This document shows positions 24,660 through 36,165 of a DNA stretch of 64,000 bases, piece by piece (within the stretch, counting starts at the first letter, position 1; each line of letters opens with the position of its first letter). This DNA comes from Arbacia lixula (lineage: Eukaryota > Echinodermata > Echinoidea > Arbacioida > Arbaciidae). Below the pieces are notes generated by a model, which worked only from the letters and a program-made list of their open reading frames with translations, did not search any database and had not been told where the DNA came from. Location: positions 18,800,694-18,864,693 of the forward strand of contig OZ022587.1 in NCBI GenBank assembly GCA_963669155.1, given 5' to 3'. The position numbers and the translations under genes were made by a program.

Positions 24660-25050
24660 TTTATCACCCTGAATTCTCTGGGCTGGCAATTCTCGGCGAT
24701 CGCGCGATCACTCGATATCGTTGGGTTGAGTTTCGTCGCGCGCTGTGTATACGAATTTGAGCTGAGAACCTAGACTAGCACCGGCCTTGTTATGTGTGCA
24801 GCTAGTACGTACGTCAGAAAAAAAAAACATACATCACATCCTGAAATGTAAGCTAGTCAGCCCCAGTGACCAACACTGATAGCCTAGCTCCCAGCCTGTT
24901 GGGTATTTCTAAACCAAATTATTCAATGAAGGGGTCTACCTGCAGTAGACTAATCATTCCCAATTTCTTATCCAGCTCCTGAGAGACGCGCAGAATGATA
25001 CATTGACTAGTCTCACATAACGAGATTCTATTTGTCAGTTGGGATCAAGC
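24660..25050 (+). repeat. Dispersed repeat 'gcgatcgcgcgatc' family, + copy
   Basis: The stretch from 'gggctggcaat' through 'gcgatcgcgcgatc', 'ctcgatatcgttg' and 'tttcgtcgcgc' to 'gaacctagac' matches the reverse complement of about 63273-63395. A following motif ('ggggtct..agtagactaat.att') recurs at about 37940 and, inverted, at about 38415 and 63440. It is an uncharacterised non-coding repeat. Confidence 0.6.
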
Positions 25051-25242
25051 ATGTCCAACGGGCTATATAAATGTCGCTGAAAATCCACCTCGAAGACCTG
25101 TAAACATGATCAGGATGGTAACAGTACCGTTGCGGGGTGGGTCGGGGGGGGGGGGGGGGGGAGCTATGGATTCACACCTATGACCCTATGCATTGTGAGC
25201 GCTATTGTACGTATGTAATACGTCAGAATAACATATGTTACA

Positions 25243-25477
25243 TACACAACAGCTCAAATGATTTGGCATAGGGAAAGGGAAAGGGAAGAAAGAGAAGGAG
25301 CCGTAGTTTTAAACCGCGGTATATTTGGTCAAGTTCAGCATGAAACACAATGATTTAGCATAAAAAGCATCATATTTCATGCTGAACTGGACAAAATATA
25401 CCGCGGTTAAAAACTGCGGGCCCTTCACTTTCTTCCCTTTCTCTTTCCCTATGCCAATTCCTTTGAGCTGTAGTGTA
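25243..25477. mobile_element. Hairpin MITE 'acaacagctcaaatga'
   Basis: Inverted arms hold 'gctcaaatgatttggcatag', 'gggaaagggaag', 'accgcggtatattt' and 'ttcagcatgaa' and their complements in mirror order around a small loop near 25360. Non-coding. Confidence 0.75.
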
Positions 25478-26890
25478 AATATACATTAACGCCATGCTTT
25501 GATGGTTATAAGCTCCTTATTTTCCATCTGATTGATTTTGTATAGGAAATTAATACCTGTGATAGATATGATTAAATAATCATAGAGGGTACATCCAATC
25601 ATATGTTGTTGGCCGTGATCTGAAAATTATATTGTTCACATCGTAGAATAGTATCCTCAGAAGGTCACACTGATACATTTTTTTCAAAGAATAATCAAAC
25701 TGTGGAATATATTAATCAGAAGTAACCATATTTGCAATCATTCTCATGTTCATATTCCTTATAAGTCACATTATAGATCAGAATATATTCTCGAGGGAAA
25801 TAGTAACGCTTTTTTCCTGCTTATACCATGCAATAGGTCCACGAGATATACACAACTTTGTATTTCCTTTCACTTTAGTTGTTATTCTGAGAAAGAAAGT
25901 AATTCTGCGCCACACGTTTTAATATTGGAATAGTATATTGTATGATTAACCGATGTAGTTGTTCATTATATAGTGACCTATCAAATTTTGCAAGGCAGTG
26001 GAATATGTATCGTTCGAAATAAAGGGGGCGTTGGGGAAGGAGGGTTGTAACCCTCACCACTTCCTACATAACCAGATGTCAACTAATCAACCTCTGGCTT
26101 TAGAGCTGCAGACACTTTTCAATGCAATTCGTTGTTATGCATCATTTTCCTCTTACACCCATTGTCTACCCCCCCCCCCCCCCACACACACACACATTCC
26201 TGTTTCTTCTGTCTCTCGTCGATATATTTGTCTTCAGGTGCAGTATCACATTTGTTTTCTCTCTGCACGTTTTCATTTCTCTAATTTATATCATAATCAG
26301 CTACTACCTCTCCGCCTTTCTCTCTCTCTCCTTTCCTTGCTCTATTTCTCCCTCCCTGTATCTTCCCATCTCGTCTCGTCTCTCTCTCTCTCTCTCTCTC
26401 CCTCTCTTCTTCTCCCTCTTTTCCCTCCCAATCTCCCTTCCTTCTCCTTCTTTAGTGGCATGCCCTTTATTGCTTTCATTTCACCCCCCCCCCTCTCTCT
26501 CTCTCTCCCTCATTCTCTCTCTTTCTCTCATTCATGTGTATGTGTTCACACGGAACGGGACTTTAGCATCCCTTCTTCTACAGTTTTTTTACATGTTGGT
26601 CTTCATTGCTCGTGGATACCATCACAAGTCACATTTCATACCACTCTCGATCACACGCTCTCTGCAATCCGTTCAAACCAAATACCGAGGCGAAAGCAAA
26701 ACAACAGATACAGACGCTTTACGAAGTTCCGTTCATTTACTGACTTATGACCATCTACTGGATAATGCAAACACTTTCTTCTATTAAAACACATTACAAT
26801 GAATAAACACTTTGTGCGTCAGGTGAAACGTTGCTCTATGGGATTTGTGTGTATTACTTGTACAGAAATGTATCACTGGCGTACTAGGGG

Positions 26891-27263
26891 TTAAAGGACA
26901 CATACTGTACTGGGAAGGCAAAAAAGCCTTCAAAATGTAATTGTTAGCAATCTTCTTGTCAATGGTCTTAAATTCATGTATTGTCTATTTTAGAAGCTTG
27001 CTGAAAGTTATTTGCCCTCAAATGATCTACATTTGGAGTAATGAGTGATTAAATCACAAATCCTCAAAATGTTCGGGCCGAACATTTTGAGGATTTAATC
27101 ATTAATCATTAATTACTCCATATAAGGATCATTTGAGAGCAAATAACTTCCAGCAAGCTTCTAAAATGGACAATATATGATTTTAAGACCATTGGCAAGA
27201 AGATTGCTAACAATTACATTTTAAAGGCTTTTTTGCCTTCCCAGTACAGTATATGTCCTTTAA
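26891..27263. mobile_element. TTAA hairpin MITE, family 2, copy 2
   Basis: Ends TTAAAGGACA and TGTCCTTTAA, so TTAA stands at both edges. The arms match the 13256-13632 copy ('actgggaaggc', 'gttagcaat', 'ttgccctcaaatgat') and meet at 'atgttcgggccgaacat', an exact palindrome. Confidence 0.85.
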
Positions 27264-27639
27264 AGCCTGTTCTATTATATGCACAAGTCACTTAGAATAG
27301 TTCATTCAGTTCATTATTGATTTTATGTGAACAGAGACATGTCATTTAAAAAAAAGACACTGGTGATTATAAAGCTGGAAGAATTTTTTTCTAAAATGCC
27401 CCATGCATACAACTGTGGAGGCAAGTAAAAATTGGTCCCGTTACACAAACCATTGACGTCATCAATACAATTATTACTATAAAATGAAAGATTGTCTCCG
27501 TACTTTGCATATTAGATATGTAAGCTATATAGTGTTACGACTAACTATACACATTTGTATAACAAGAGTTAATAACAGCATTAACCATTCATGTGGTCGA
27601 TTGACTACTCCATAACCATGTCTATGATAACATTGGGGT

Positions 27640-27725
27640 AGGTTTCACATAGCGCTGACAACTCCAACGAAGTTCCAACTCACTTGGCGCTTCCTGGGCC
27701 TTCAACGTGCCAAGCGTACTAGTAC
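27640..27725 (-). repeat. 3'-flank block shared with gene A
   Basis: Inverted partner of 22395-22490. Read on the gene B sense strand, it keeps the same order of motifs downstream of the coding region. Confidence 0.7.
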
Positions 27726-28243
27726 ATTTACTAGGATATCCGTCGATCACCATGTTCACATTGATAAGCGCGTTTTGAAACGCGCATAAGTGCATAATTG
27801 CCCTGACGTACAGGTGTGCAAAGGATTTAGAGCTGAGTTTGCATGTTTTTTTTTAACAAAAAGGTAACCCATGAAATAATCTGGTAAAATTAGATGTTGT
27901 CATTATCTGTTGTTATGACAACTTCATAAGTCATTTGCAAGAAGCAATGAAGGAGAGAAGGAAAAATATATATATCCATCTTTGCTAACACTTCTTTAAA
28001 TCTCCCCAAACAGGTTATTATATCATATATTATCACGAACAAGAAAAAAAAAGTCAGGTACCAACCAAGAACATTATTGCGATTGTTCTAGCTGCATCAT
28101 GATTAAAAACGGTTGATGTATTTCTAAGATGAGAAGAGGACTCCGAGCGAAGCCCGAAATTGTGAGGAAACTAATGGTCTCCCTTTTCGTATATGTTTTA
28201 CTCAACAGTGTGGGGAAAAATACTCGGAAAGGAAAGAGGGAGC

Positions 28244-28560
28244 TTAAAGGGCTTTGCACACGAGCACGGAAAACAAAGATGCTACGAGGAGAACTACACT
28301 AGATGCGACGTTGGTGGCGCCACCTTTGGTTGGGACGGGCGGGGTGCAGTTGTCGGTATCACAGATGCAGATGCTGCCCTCCAAGCCTTGGAAGGTTATT
28401 GCGGGTGCGTCACCTCCCATGGGGATCATCTGCTGAAGACCCACCTTGGCTGCCTCACTGATGGGTTCGAACTCTTGGTCTGACAGACAGCGAGTGTTGG
28501 GTCCTTCGAGGGGCGCTGGGGCACATGCACGTTGCGTCTGCACAATCGTTGCGTCTCCTG
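28244..28560 (-). other. Gene B coding exon 3 with tandem acceptor
   Basis: On the sense strand the acceptor reads ..aacagcag|gagac, a NAGNAG site. Using the first AG (exon from 28560) gives AGDATIVQT and equal length with gene A. The second (exon from 28557) deletes one residue and keeps frame. Stop TAA is at 28246-28244. Confidence 0.85.
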
Positions 28561-31500
28561 CTGTTAGGAAGTTGTTAGGAAGGTGGAGACAGTGATGAGG
28601 CACATGATAACAATCACACGTATTTAGGCCACCGAAGACGACACGATAATGTATAGGACTTACGACTGGTCGGATCGTGTTGTCTGTAGCTGCCGTTAAA
28701 CACCATTTGAAACTAGAAAATGTATTTCTCATTAGTTGAAAGCTTTTTAATAACTTTTAACAGTCCACTTATTTCATTTCCATTACTATTATGGTATCAG
28801 TCATGTAATACACATTTATATTCTGACCGTTCTTCGTCTACATTTTCTCCTAATCTTTCTTTCCCCAATTTTCGCCATAAAATAAGAATTATTTGTTTAA
28901 ATACTTAATGCTGAAATAACATTGTCATGTTATTTACATAATAAATAGAGATATGGTTTGACATGTGAATAAGATTATGACGGCTTAGCTCATAATAATT
29001 TATTGACATCGGATGGCAGTTAGTCATTTGACAGTAATAATGTTAGCAGAAAACTAATATCAACACAAGAAGGAGAAGTGAATTCGAAAATGAAGTATAG
29101 CCTTGATTTATTCTAATCAAATTACTACGGTAAACATCATTACAAAGTTTATCATAATTTTGCCAAACAAAATTCACATAATTGTAAAAAGAAATATGAC
29201 AAGTGAAGAGGAATAGAATTAACGGACGCGGAGAAAAAAATAGGGAAGAGAAGAAGAAGAAGAAGAAGAAGAAGAAGAAGAAGAAGAAGAAGAAGAAGAA
29301 GAAGAAGAAGAAGAAGAAAAGGTAGACTTAACAAAAGTAGGGAAAGAACACTGCCTTCACACAAAATAGGAGTACATTCAAGTGTTGTTTCTGCTCGGAA
29401 CATCGTGTTTGTTTTTATAGTAGAATGAGACGGATCACCCTGGTAACTGAACAGAACAGAAAAAGTAACTCCCCCACCCCCACCCCCCTCCCCCTAAGCC
29501 AAATAGCATAACTTTTTATCATCGACTCATCGACTAACTTATGTGTAAAAATCACATTAATCCAATTAGTTATGCATGAATGGGCACTTTTTAAAGGGAA
29601 AATGCCACCTTTTAAAAGTCACAAGTGTATTTTGGGATTCCGTCATATGAATTTTTGATGGATTCCCTTTCTGGTGCATAAGTTATGTCCTTTCAATGTT
29701 TATCATTCATCTCTCGATGTACTAACACCTATCCCGACACTTAACCCATCGTTCTTGTTGAATGAGCACCGTTTAACAAATACTCATCCCTCTTAAGTTT
29801 GGAACTTTTTAAAAACCCTTTATTTTGGTACAAAAATAAAACTGGATATTTTGACAAAGATGTAACATCACCACTTATATATGTAAACATAAGAAGTCAT
29901 TTTCGTGTCATGGTTGAGTGAAAACACTTTAAAAATCGCACAGGAAATGCCAAAATGTATTGTTTAAACGGCATAAACAATTACCCTTGTTACTTTTAAA
30001 AAGTGACATTTTTGCCTTTAAAATTTCTCCACACATACATGACTAACTGGATTAATGTGATTTTAAGACATAAGTTAGTCAATAAGGTAAGGAACAATCC
30101 TGTCAAATTATCTTGCCCAAAACCTCTTCGATAAAATGTTATGATATTTTGCTTGGGGGGGGGGGGGGGTTGTGTGTGTTTTATTAATATATAAAATTGA
30201 TAGTTCGCAATGGCTGATTACAAAGATGAGGTTTGGTCTTACCTCCTTCTACGTCGTAGCGCATCTGCATGGTCATTGTCATACACTGAGTAATTCCACT
30301 TGGGCACGGAATGGATTGGGCGGAATCACAACCCGCGAAGTTCAATGGAAGCTGATCGTTGTCTGAAGATGCTTCCGTGCACATGGTGCAAGACAAGGCG
30401 TTTCCTAGGCGATGAAGAGAAGACAGAACAGAAAAAAAATATGAATTTTATGTTGACAGCATCTTTTAACAGAAATAATTGAGATAATAATGTGACAATA
30501 TCATTTCACAAAGAGAATTGAGATATGTTTATATTACAGTATTATTCCATATTAAGAATTGGGATAGACCTATGGCTACATTGACAGTATCTGTGGTGTA
30601 TGTTTTTTTACAGTATCTTTTGCATTGACATTGATACGTACAATAATATTTCAGCAGTTTCTTTTCCAATAAAACATCACGGGTTCGCTGTGTATATAAG
30701 TAAGATCCATCTCTGATATTACATGACCTTCACGCATGCATGATAATAAGTTGAAATGAGGTCGACTATCTAATGAATTCCCATTTTACTCTGTGAGTAG
30801 TGAAATGACCTGAGATCACTTTCTACGAGAAATAATCTGCTCATGCGCAGATTGTAATTTCGAAGTGGCTTATTCTGCACGTCAGTAGCTAATCGCGTTA
30901 TGCTCAGCCTAGTTTCCAGGAATTTCAATTTTTAATTTCCGACACCATTGCAAGTAAATTTTTTGTGTTTAGTACTGGAAGGACCGATTCGACTCTTCTT
31001 CCATGGCGGTTAGGTCACCGCAACCAGATGCTTCTGTTGTACAGTTGTGATCAGAAATGTACCACGGCCTAAAAGACACGTTACAGTGTGAAATGTATAC
31101 ATGCTACATTGGGCGCCTCACGGTGCAAATATCAACGTAATGGTATGCAGGCAAGTGCGCTACATCTATCTTGGAAGTGTTAATCCCGTTACGCGCGAGG
31201 CTTTGAATAGTGCAACTATGTGTCAACAGAGCATAAAATAGTTAAGACTCCCAGTCAAATAGGCGATCAACTGTGTCTTCATTGACATGGAGTTATCAGG
31301 TTTGGTACTGAGAGGGTTTGAAGGCAAACTGAAGGACAAGGAGTGATAATGGGAAAACAGTGACGAATCAGAAGGACGCTTTCAAATTCTGCAATTAATT
31401 CTTTGTGTGTATTCACGGTGAAATGATCCACGTGACACGGTGAGGTAGAATTCTTGCATCACGAGAATGAGATTTCACAAACATGAATAAAGTACGTTCT

Positions 31501-31563
31501 CAAAAACTCACCCTGAGACAGCATCCCAACAAGGAGCAGAGCGACTACTGAGGCAGACAACAT
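28244..31563 (-). CDS. Gene B: Ly6/uPAR-like (three-finger) GPI-anchored protein
   Basis: Joined exons on the complement (31563-31512, 30404-30243 and 28560-28244) give 176 residues. Residues 1-20 form the signal peptide (MLSASVVALLLVGMLSQ core). The LU domain has cysteines at 23, 26, 43, 51, 58, 84, 96, 136, 138 and 143, the same positions as in gene A. It ends CICDTDNC, and Asn142 precedes the last cysteine. The stalk is reduced to a few residues (149-155). A hydrophobic GPI-type tail ends CKAL as in A. The gene A sequon at residue 74 is absent (Asp74). Ungapped alignment with A over residues 1-148 supports the intron positions. It is probably a cell-surface disulfide-knotted ligand or receptor; its partner is unknown. 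Confidence 0.9.
29249..29319 (-). repeat. (TTC)n tract in gene B intron 2
   Basis: About 71 bp of GAA on the + strand, that is TTC on the gene B sense strand, inside its 1682-bp intron 2 (30242-28561). It is the same motif and sense as the large tract in gene A intron 2. Confidence 0.9.
30243..30404 (-). other. Gene B coding exon 2
   Basis: Sense acceptor CCTAG precedes 30404 and donor GTAAGA follows 30243. It is 162 nt, encodes residues 18-71 with the CTMC motif and five LU cysteines, and is equal in length and phase to gene A exon 2. Confidence 0.9.
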
Positions 31564-31571
31564 GGTGATAT
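31512..31571 (-). other. Gene B coding exon 1 (signal peptide)
   Basis: Sense acceptor CTCCAG before 31571; ATG at 31563-31561; donor GTGAGT at 31511. The coding part differs from gene C exon 1 at only about five of 52 bases, so B and C look closer to each other than to A in this exon. Confidence 0.9.
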
Positions 31572-33527
31572 CTGGAGAAATAAAACAAAGATAAATTCAT
31601 CATGAAAAAACATAAAACATTACTGACCATATCCATGATGTACGCTAGCTACCGCACATACAACGTTTTTGCCTGCCCATATATAGGTAGCTAGCACTAC
31701 ATATCTGCGCAACCATGTTTCAGTTTGGCAGCTTATACACACATTAGTCACGGACGTTATGATAAGAGGAGCTCGCCCTGAAGCAGCCATCACATACTCG
31801 GGTTCATTCATTTAATAGCTAGTCTTAAATCAGAATGATGGTAACATGTTCCTTCTCTCCGGATCCCGCTCAATTATGGAAAGTGGACTGCATGGATTAC
31901 CTCACAAGAGAGCACCACGGACGTTTATATAATGCACAATAGTCGTGTACCAGCAAAATGGATAGACGACGACACCACAAGACGTTGGTAAATATGGAAT
32001 GGTATGGTCAGCCCAGATGCAAAGTGCGTAATTTATTCTCGGAGAGGAAGAGATGGAGAGGGGGGATGACGGAGTGTGTATAAACTGTGTGTTTGTGTGT
32101 TTCGTATGTATACCAGTCAGTAATGCCCGGCCGTACCTTATCCACTAAGTAAGTACAGGGAAGTACATGGTAGGGAAGGGCGTCGCTGGCGCCACTATCT
32201 TGCTATGCTTGCTGTGTCCATCTCGCCCAATAGCATAATTACAGGGTCCCATAGCGGGAAACTGCACACAGCACAAGTAGCATAGTGTTATCAGATCTCG
32301 AAGGATAGAATTTATATCCCGTCCATTTACGGGATATCACATTGTGCGACCGTACCCTTACTTTTATATCACATACGCAACGTGTCTCCATTTAACCTGG
32401 ACGGTCGATACGACTAATTGCTATAGACATGTACATGTGAAAAAACATTTCCAACGCAATATCACATTTCCATCACATTAAAGTTTTAGCGTATTGAACA
32501 TCTTTGGGTTTTGTTTTTTGAGCATGCGGTAGAATTTTTCAGCTTTGAGCTTGCTTGTTGTTGTTTTGACAGCAGACAACGTATTAGGCTAAAGTGGTAT
32601 AAGGAATCTTCAAACCTCTTCGATTAGACGAGAAAAACCGACATAGACGCCCTGGACCTAAGTCCATCAAAGGATGTTTTAAACAACCTCTCATATATCG
32701 AAACGAGATATCTTATTAGCGTCAGAACGACTGAATGGATGAAGCCGGTTCAGCTGGAAAGACAGAGGCGAACCAGTGACACATAATGATACTAAACAAA
32801 AGGAGAGACATAAGGGAAGGGAACACGTGCCAGCATATAATCCAAATTGCTTCATAATCTTGACACATTTTGGCTTCTCGTGAGAAACATTTGAATTTTC
32901 TGTGTATTGTTTCGAAAACCCTAAATGCGAGGAATTTGAACTATGCTGGTATACTAGTACTTTTGTTTGGTCTCATATTGAAGTGTTTACACTTTCATTT
33001 TCGTTAACTCTTGCGCCTGTTCACAATTGATATACACAAATTCCACCGAGCTATATGGTTTTGATCTGTCACAGAATAGGTCAACAACATGTGTCAATTA
33101 AAGGGTTAGTCGTGTTTGGCACATTTCGGAAGAGAATGACAGCGTATTATTCAGCATTGTTTAGTCGGGGTAGCCAACTGCTAGCCTCTGACAGGAATGA
33201 TATGTGTTTGGGATTTAATGTTATGTACTATACGTCAATGTACCATTCCCTGGCCCTAAATCCACTTGTATGAGTATATTCCAGAGACTAATTGAATGCT
33301 AATCAGACTGAGTTCCCAGATGACCTTTACTGGAATCTAGAACTCGGACTTAGGAAGGTCCAGCTTTTGCGTAATAGGTCAATCTTCTGAGAGAATCATT
33401 TTATATGGCAAAGAGATTGAATAGCTGTACATCAGAAAAATAAATCTACCTGTTCAACAGAGGTAACAGGAGACTGAAGCCCCGCCTTAACACACCTTCT
33501 GAAAACTGAATTACCGCGACAACGTCC

Positions 33528-33573
33528 GGTAGCCCGGGTAGCCCGGCTAGCCCGGTAGCCCGGGTAGCCCGCC
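33528..33573 (+). repeat. 'gtagcccgg' minisatellite
   Basis: About five units of gtagcccgg/gctagcccgg in tandem. Each unit junction contains CCCGGG or GCTAGC-like palindromes. Very GC-rich compared with its surroundings. Confidence 0.8.
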
Positions 33574-33949
33574 TAGGATAACTTTCGATAATTACCCCGA
33601 CGTTGCCGCGACATTGTCGAGGCAATTTCGCGGCAAGGTCTAGAGTTATAATCGAGTGTAGATGGGGAAAACATGTACAGTAAACTGCAACCTGGAATTT
33701 AATGCATTTCTAGTCTACGAGGTACCCTTCGCGTGATAATTAAGCAGCACTATATATAACTATAATAGTTGATACCAAACAGTAACTAACACTACACAGT
33801 ATTTTTCTCATAACCTGCACATCACATTGGTGGTATTTTTTTATCTGCGCAAAAACGCATCTGGGAATACATGTATATGTAATTTTGTTTCAACGTGCTT
33901 CCCACAAATCTCAATATGAATGGTACATGGATTATGGGTCTACATGATA

Positions 33950-34011
33950 AGTGTGTGTGTGTGTGTGTGTGGGGTGGGAGGGGGGGGGGGGTTGTGTGTG
34001 TATTTGTGTGT
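33950..34011 (+). repeat. (GT)n and poly-G compound repeat
   Basis: GT run, then a G-rich block, then GT again. Confidence 0.85.
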
Positions 34012-34021
34012 GCCATGGTTT

Positions 34022-34115
34022 GCCGGGGTCTGGCGTCTGGTATTGGCTTTAGTGTTCCTCATTCGCTCGGCAACGCAGCAGAGGTCTCTGATTGTTTTGA
34101 CAGCGCCAGGCTCGT
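34022..34115 (+). repeat. Dispersed repeat, inverted copy near 58.1 kb
   Basis: Contains 'gccggggtctggcgtctgg', 'cattcgct' and 'gcagcagaggtctc'. The reverse complement of about 58085-58150 carries the same order ('gagacctctgctg', 'gcgaatga', 'ccagaccccgcc'). Non-coding. Confidence 0.55.
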
Positions 34116-34871
34116 AGGCTGACCTTCAGGCTTTTATTGACCATTTCTCATACACACAGCAAAATATAGTCTAATGCAGCTACATTCCTTTATTGAATAG
34201 AAGGGATGATAAATGCCAAACCGCCTGGAAGCCAAACTACAGACAGTAGAATCGTTTTCAGGCTTCTGGACATTTTATACATAGTCTGTAGTACAGGGTT
34301 GGTAACGCGATCGAGCACATAATATGTCATTATCGGTTTCTGAGATGTTGAGGGCATCAATACACCCGAGTCTTGTGATAAAGACTAAGCCTACTTCCTT
34401 ACTCAATGTGGTGTGTACCACATCATGAATTGAGAGAACCACAACTTCATTTCTGTCAGAATTGAGCACCTTTCAATCAATGACAGTGTGATGGACAGGT
34501 GTGATACACGATCATTTTTGTGCTGAAGTGATTTCCTGATACACACACTTTTAGATCGAAATTTGTGCAAAAGTGGAAATCTCCAAGGATTATTACACAA
34601 ATAATAATGGATAAAATGCCACGAAATCTGCTTCGAAAAAACATTACATCATTTCACTTTATGATGTGTCAAATTCGATTAGATTCGAGTTGCATTTTTT
34701 TTTTTTATCATTTTTCAAAAAGTGTAAAAAGTTTTTGTTAACACCAAATATAAATATCTCATAGCCTGGAGTCGAGGCCAGGCTCTGCATCTTATTGACC
34801 TGACGAGGTCCTCTCAGGGATGTAAGACCCAACCCCGGTGGACTGTGCACGGGCAGTGGGCAACTTCATGT

Positions 34872-34937
34872 ATACAGGTAGTCCACCCCCTGGACTGTAT
34901 TTAGCAATCCACCGACAACGAACGTTGGTGGCGCATC
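34872..34937 (+). repeat. Dispersed repeat, inverted copy near 61.03 kb
   Basis: The stretch from 'gtccaccccctggactgtat' to 'acgaacgttggtggcgcatc' is matched inverted at about 61000-61060 ('gatgcgccaccaacgttcgt', 'atacagtcca', 'ggtggac'). Confidence 0.7.
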
Positions 34938-35082
34938 ACACACAAAAATTTTCACCCTTTTTTCGGGCGGACAGATTCGTGGAGTCGCGCAATCAGTGGT
35001 CTGGCGCGGTGTGCGTACTATGTGAATTGTACAGGCTACACGCTTTATAGATCACGTTTTGAGCAGGATATACTCTATATAA

Positions 35083-35137
35083 AGGGAGAGAGAGAGAGGG
35101 GGGGGAGAGGGGGGAGAGAGAGAGAGAGAGAGAGAGG

Positions 35138-35188
<51 letters not shown>

Positions 35189-35235
35189 GGAGAGAGAGAG
35201 AGAGAGAGATAGGGAGATAGAGAGAGAGAAGGCAG
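35083..35235 (+). repeat. (GA)n-rich tract
   Basis: Purine tract of GA units with G-runs. The frames across it are spurious. Confidence 0.9.
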
Positions 35236-35279
35236 AAAACATGAAAGAAGCATATTAGTAAGTCTAATGAAAATCCGTC

Positions 35280-35530
35280 ACGTGCGAGATGCAGCTATCC
35301 GTTATGTTGTGTCCACTGGTCTCGACAGAGTTGGAAGTGAAAGCAGAGTTGATAGTGAAAACAGGATTGGCAATGAAAGCCGACCTAAAGGTCAAGTTTG
35401 TATGACTTGGCAAAGGGTTCAATGGAATTCCAGCTATGCTAAGACAAATCTGTCGTTTCAATTCGTTGACAGCATCGTAACACCCCCTCGTTTGACTTAC
35501 CATCCGACGGATGTTCAGGCCATAGCCGAA
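35280..35530 (+). repeat. Dispersed repeat, second copy at 50.8-51.03 kb
   Basis: Shares with about 50770-51030 the ordered strings 'gtctcgacag', 'gaaagcc.a.ctaaaggtc', 'ggaat.ccagctatgct', 'ttcgtt.acagcatcg' and 'ctcgtttgac', in the same orientation. Open frames in both copies are not conserved in sequence, so I read it as a non-coding repeat. Confidence 0.65.
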
Positions 35531-35932
35531 AGCCATTTTGAATTGAGCTACCGTTACATTTTACGACATGACACCACACTCTGCCATCGTTTCTTAACGC
35601 ATATGTTTAGTGCAGAGTAATGGTTTGAGTATTTGGACATCTTTGTAACTGATATTTATTGTGTTGTTTACCAATCAAAATCAGAATTCTAAAAGTTTTG
35701 TTTCTCAGGAGCTATGTCCTAATCTCTGTATGTCTAACCTTTTCCATTTCCCACCTCTCAATTCGTTTTCTCTTCGTCTTTATGTTTGTCAATATGTGTC
35801 TGCTCCCCACACCCACCCATAACCCCACCCCTTCCTCTCTCCCGTGTCTCCCTCTTTACCGATCTCATCGTCTGTCAATTGGATGCACCACGCGGCCCCA
35901 TCATCAAATCAGTTACTCGAACGTTAGTGTCG

Positions 35933-36165
35933 ATCGGGAGTAGAGGTCCTTTCGGATTTTGCAAAAGGCCCGTTGACCTATACACATCACTCACGAGCAT
36001 TACGTGCTCGTCGAACTGGTAACATAATTGTTCGGACTCTAGGAACTTTACCAAAGCTACACGAAGGTTCGTTCTAGCGATGCTATGCTGCAATGCTCAC
36101 ACACATCATTCATTTTGTTTACATGCGCCGTAGCGTATTCTTGCTGATATCACACGCGCAGGAGG
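35933..36165 (+). repeat. Dispersed repeat, second copy at 59.48-59.71 kb
   Basis: Ordered matches include 'gggagtagaggt', 'aaaggcc.gttgacc', 'atacatc.ctcacg', 'tgctatgctgcaatgctc' and 'acatgcgccgta', then 'tgatatc.cacgcgc'. Same orientation in both copies. Confidence 0.7.

Larger units (their letters stand above)
21950..28000. other. Tail-to-tail spacer between genes A and B
   Basis: No gene is supported. It contains 3'-flank homology shared by A (about 22395-22490) and B (inverted, about 27640-27725), a 149-bp tandem duplication, three MITE-like inverted repeats, a GA-rich low-complexity tract, a (C)n run near 26170 and CT-rich stretches at 26.3-26.5 kb that produce spurious frames. Confidence 0.6.

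Noticed and set aside
25998-26787. 221-250-codon + strand frames
   Set aside because: Driven by CT and C runs; no domain, and the two frames overlap each other.
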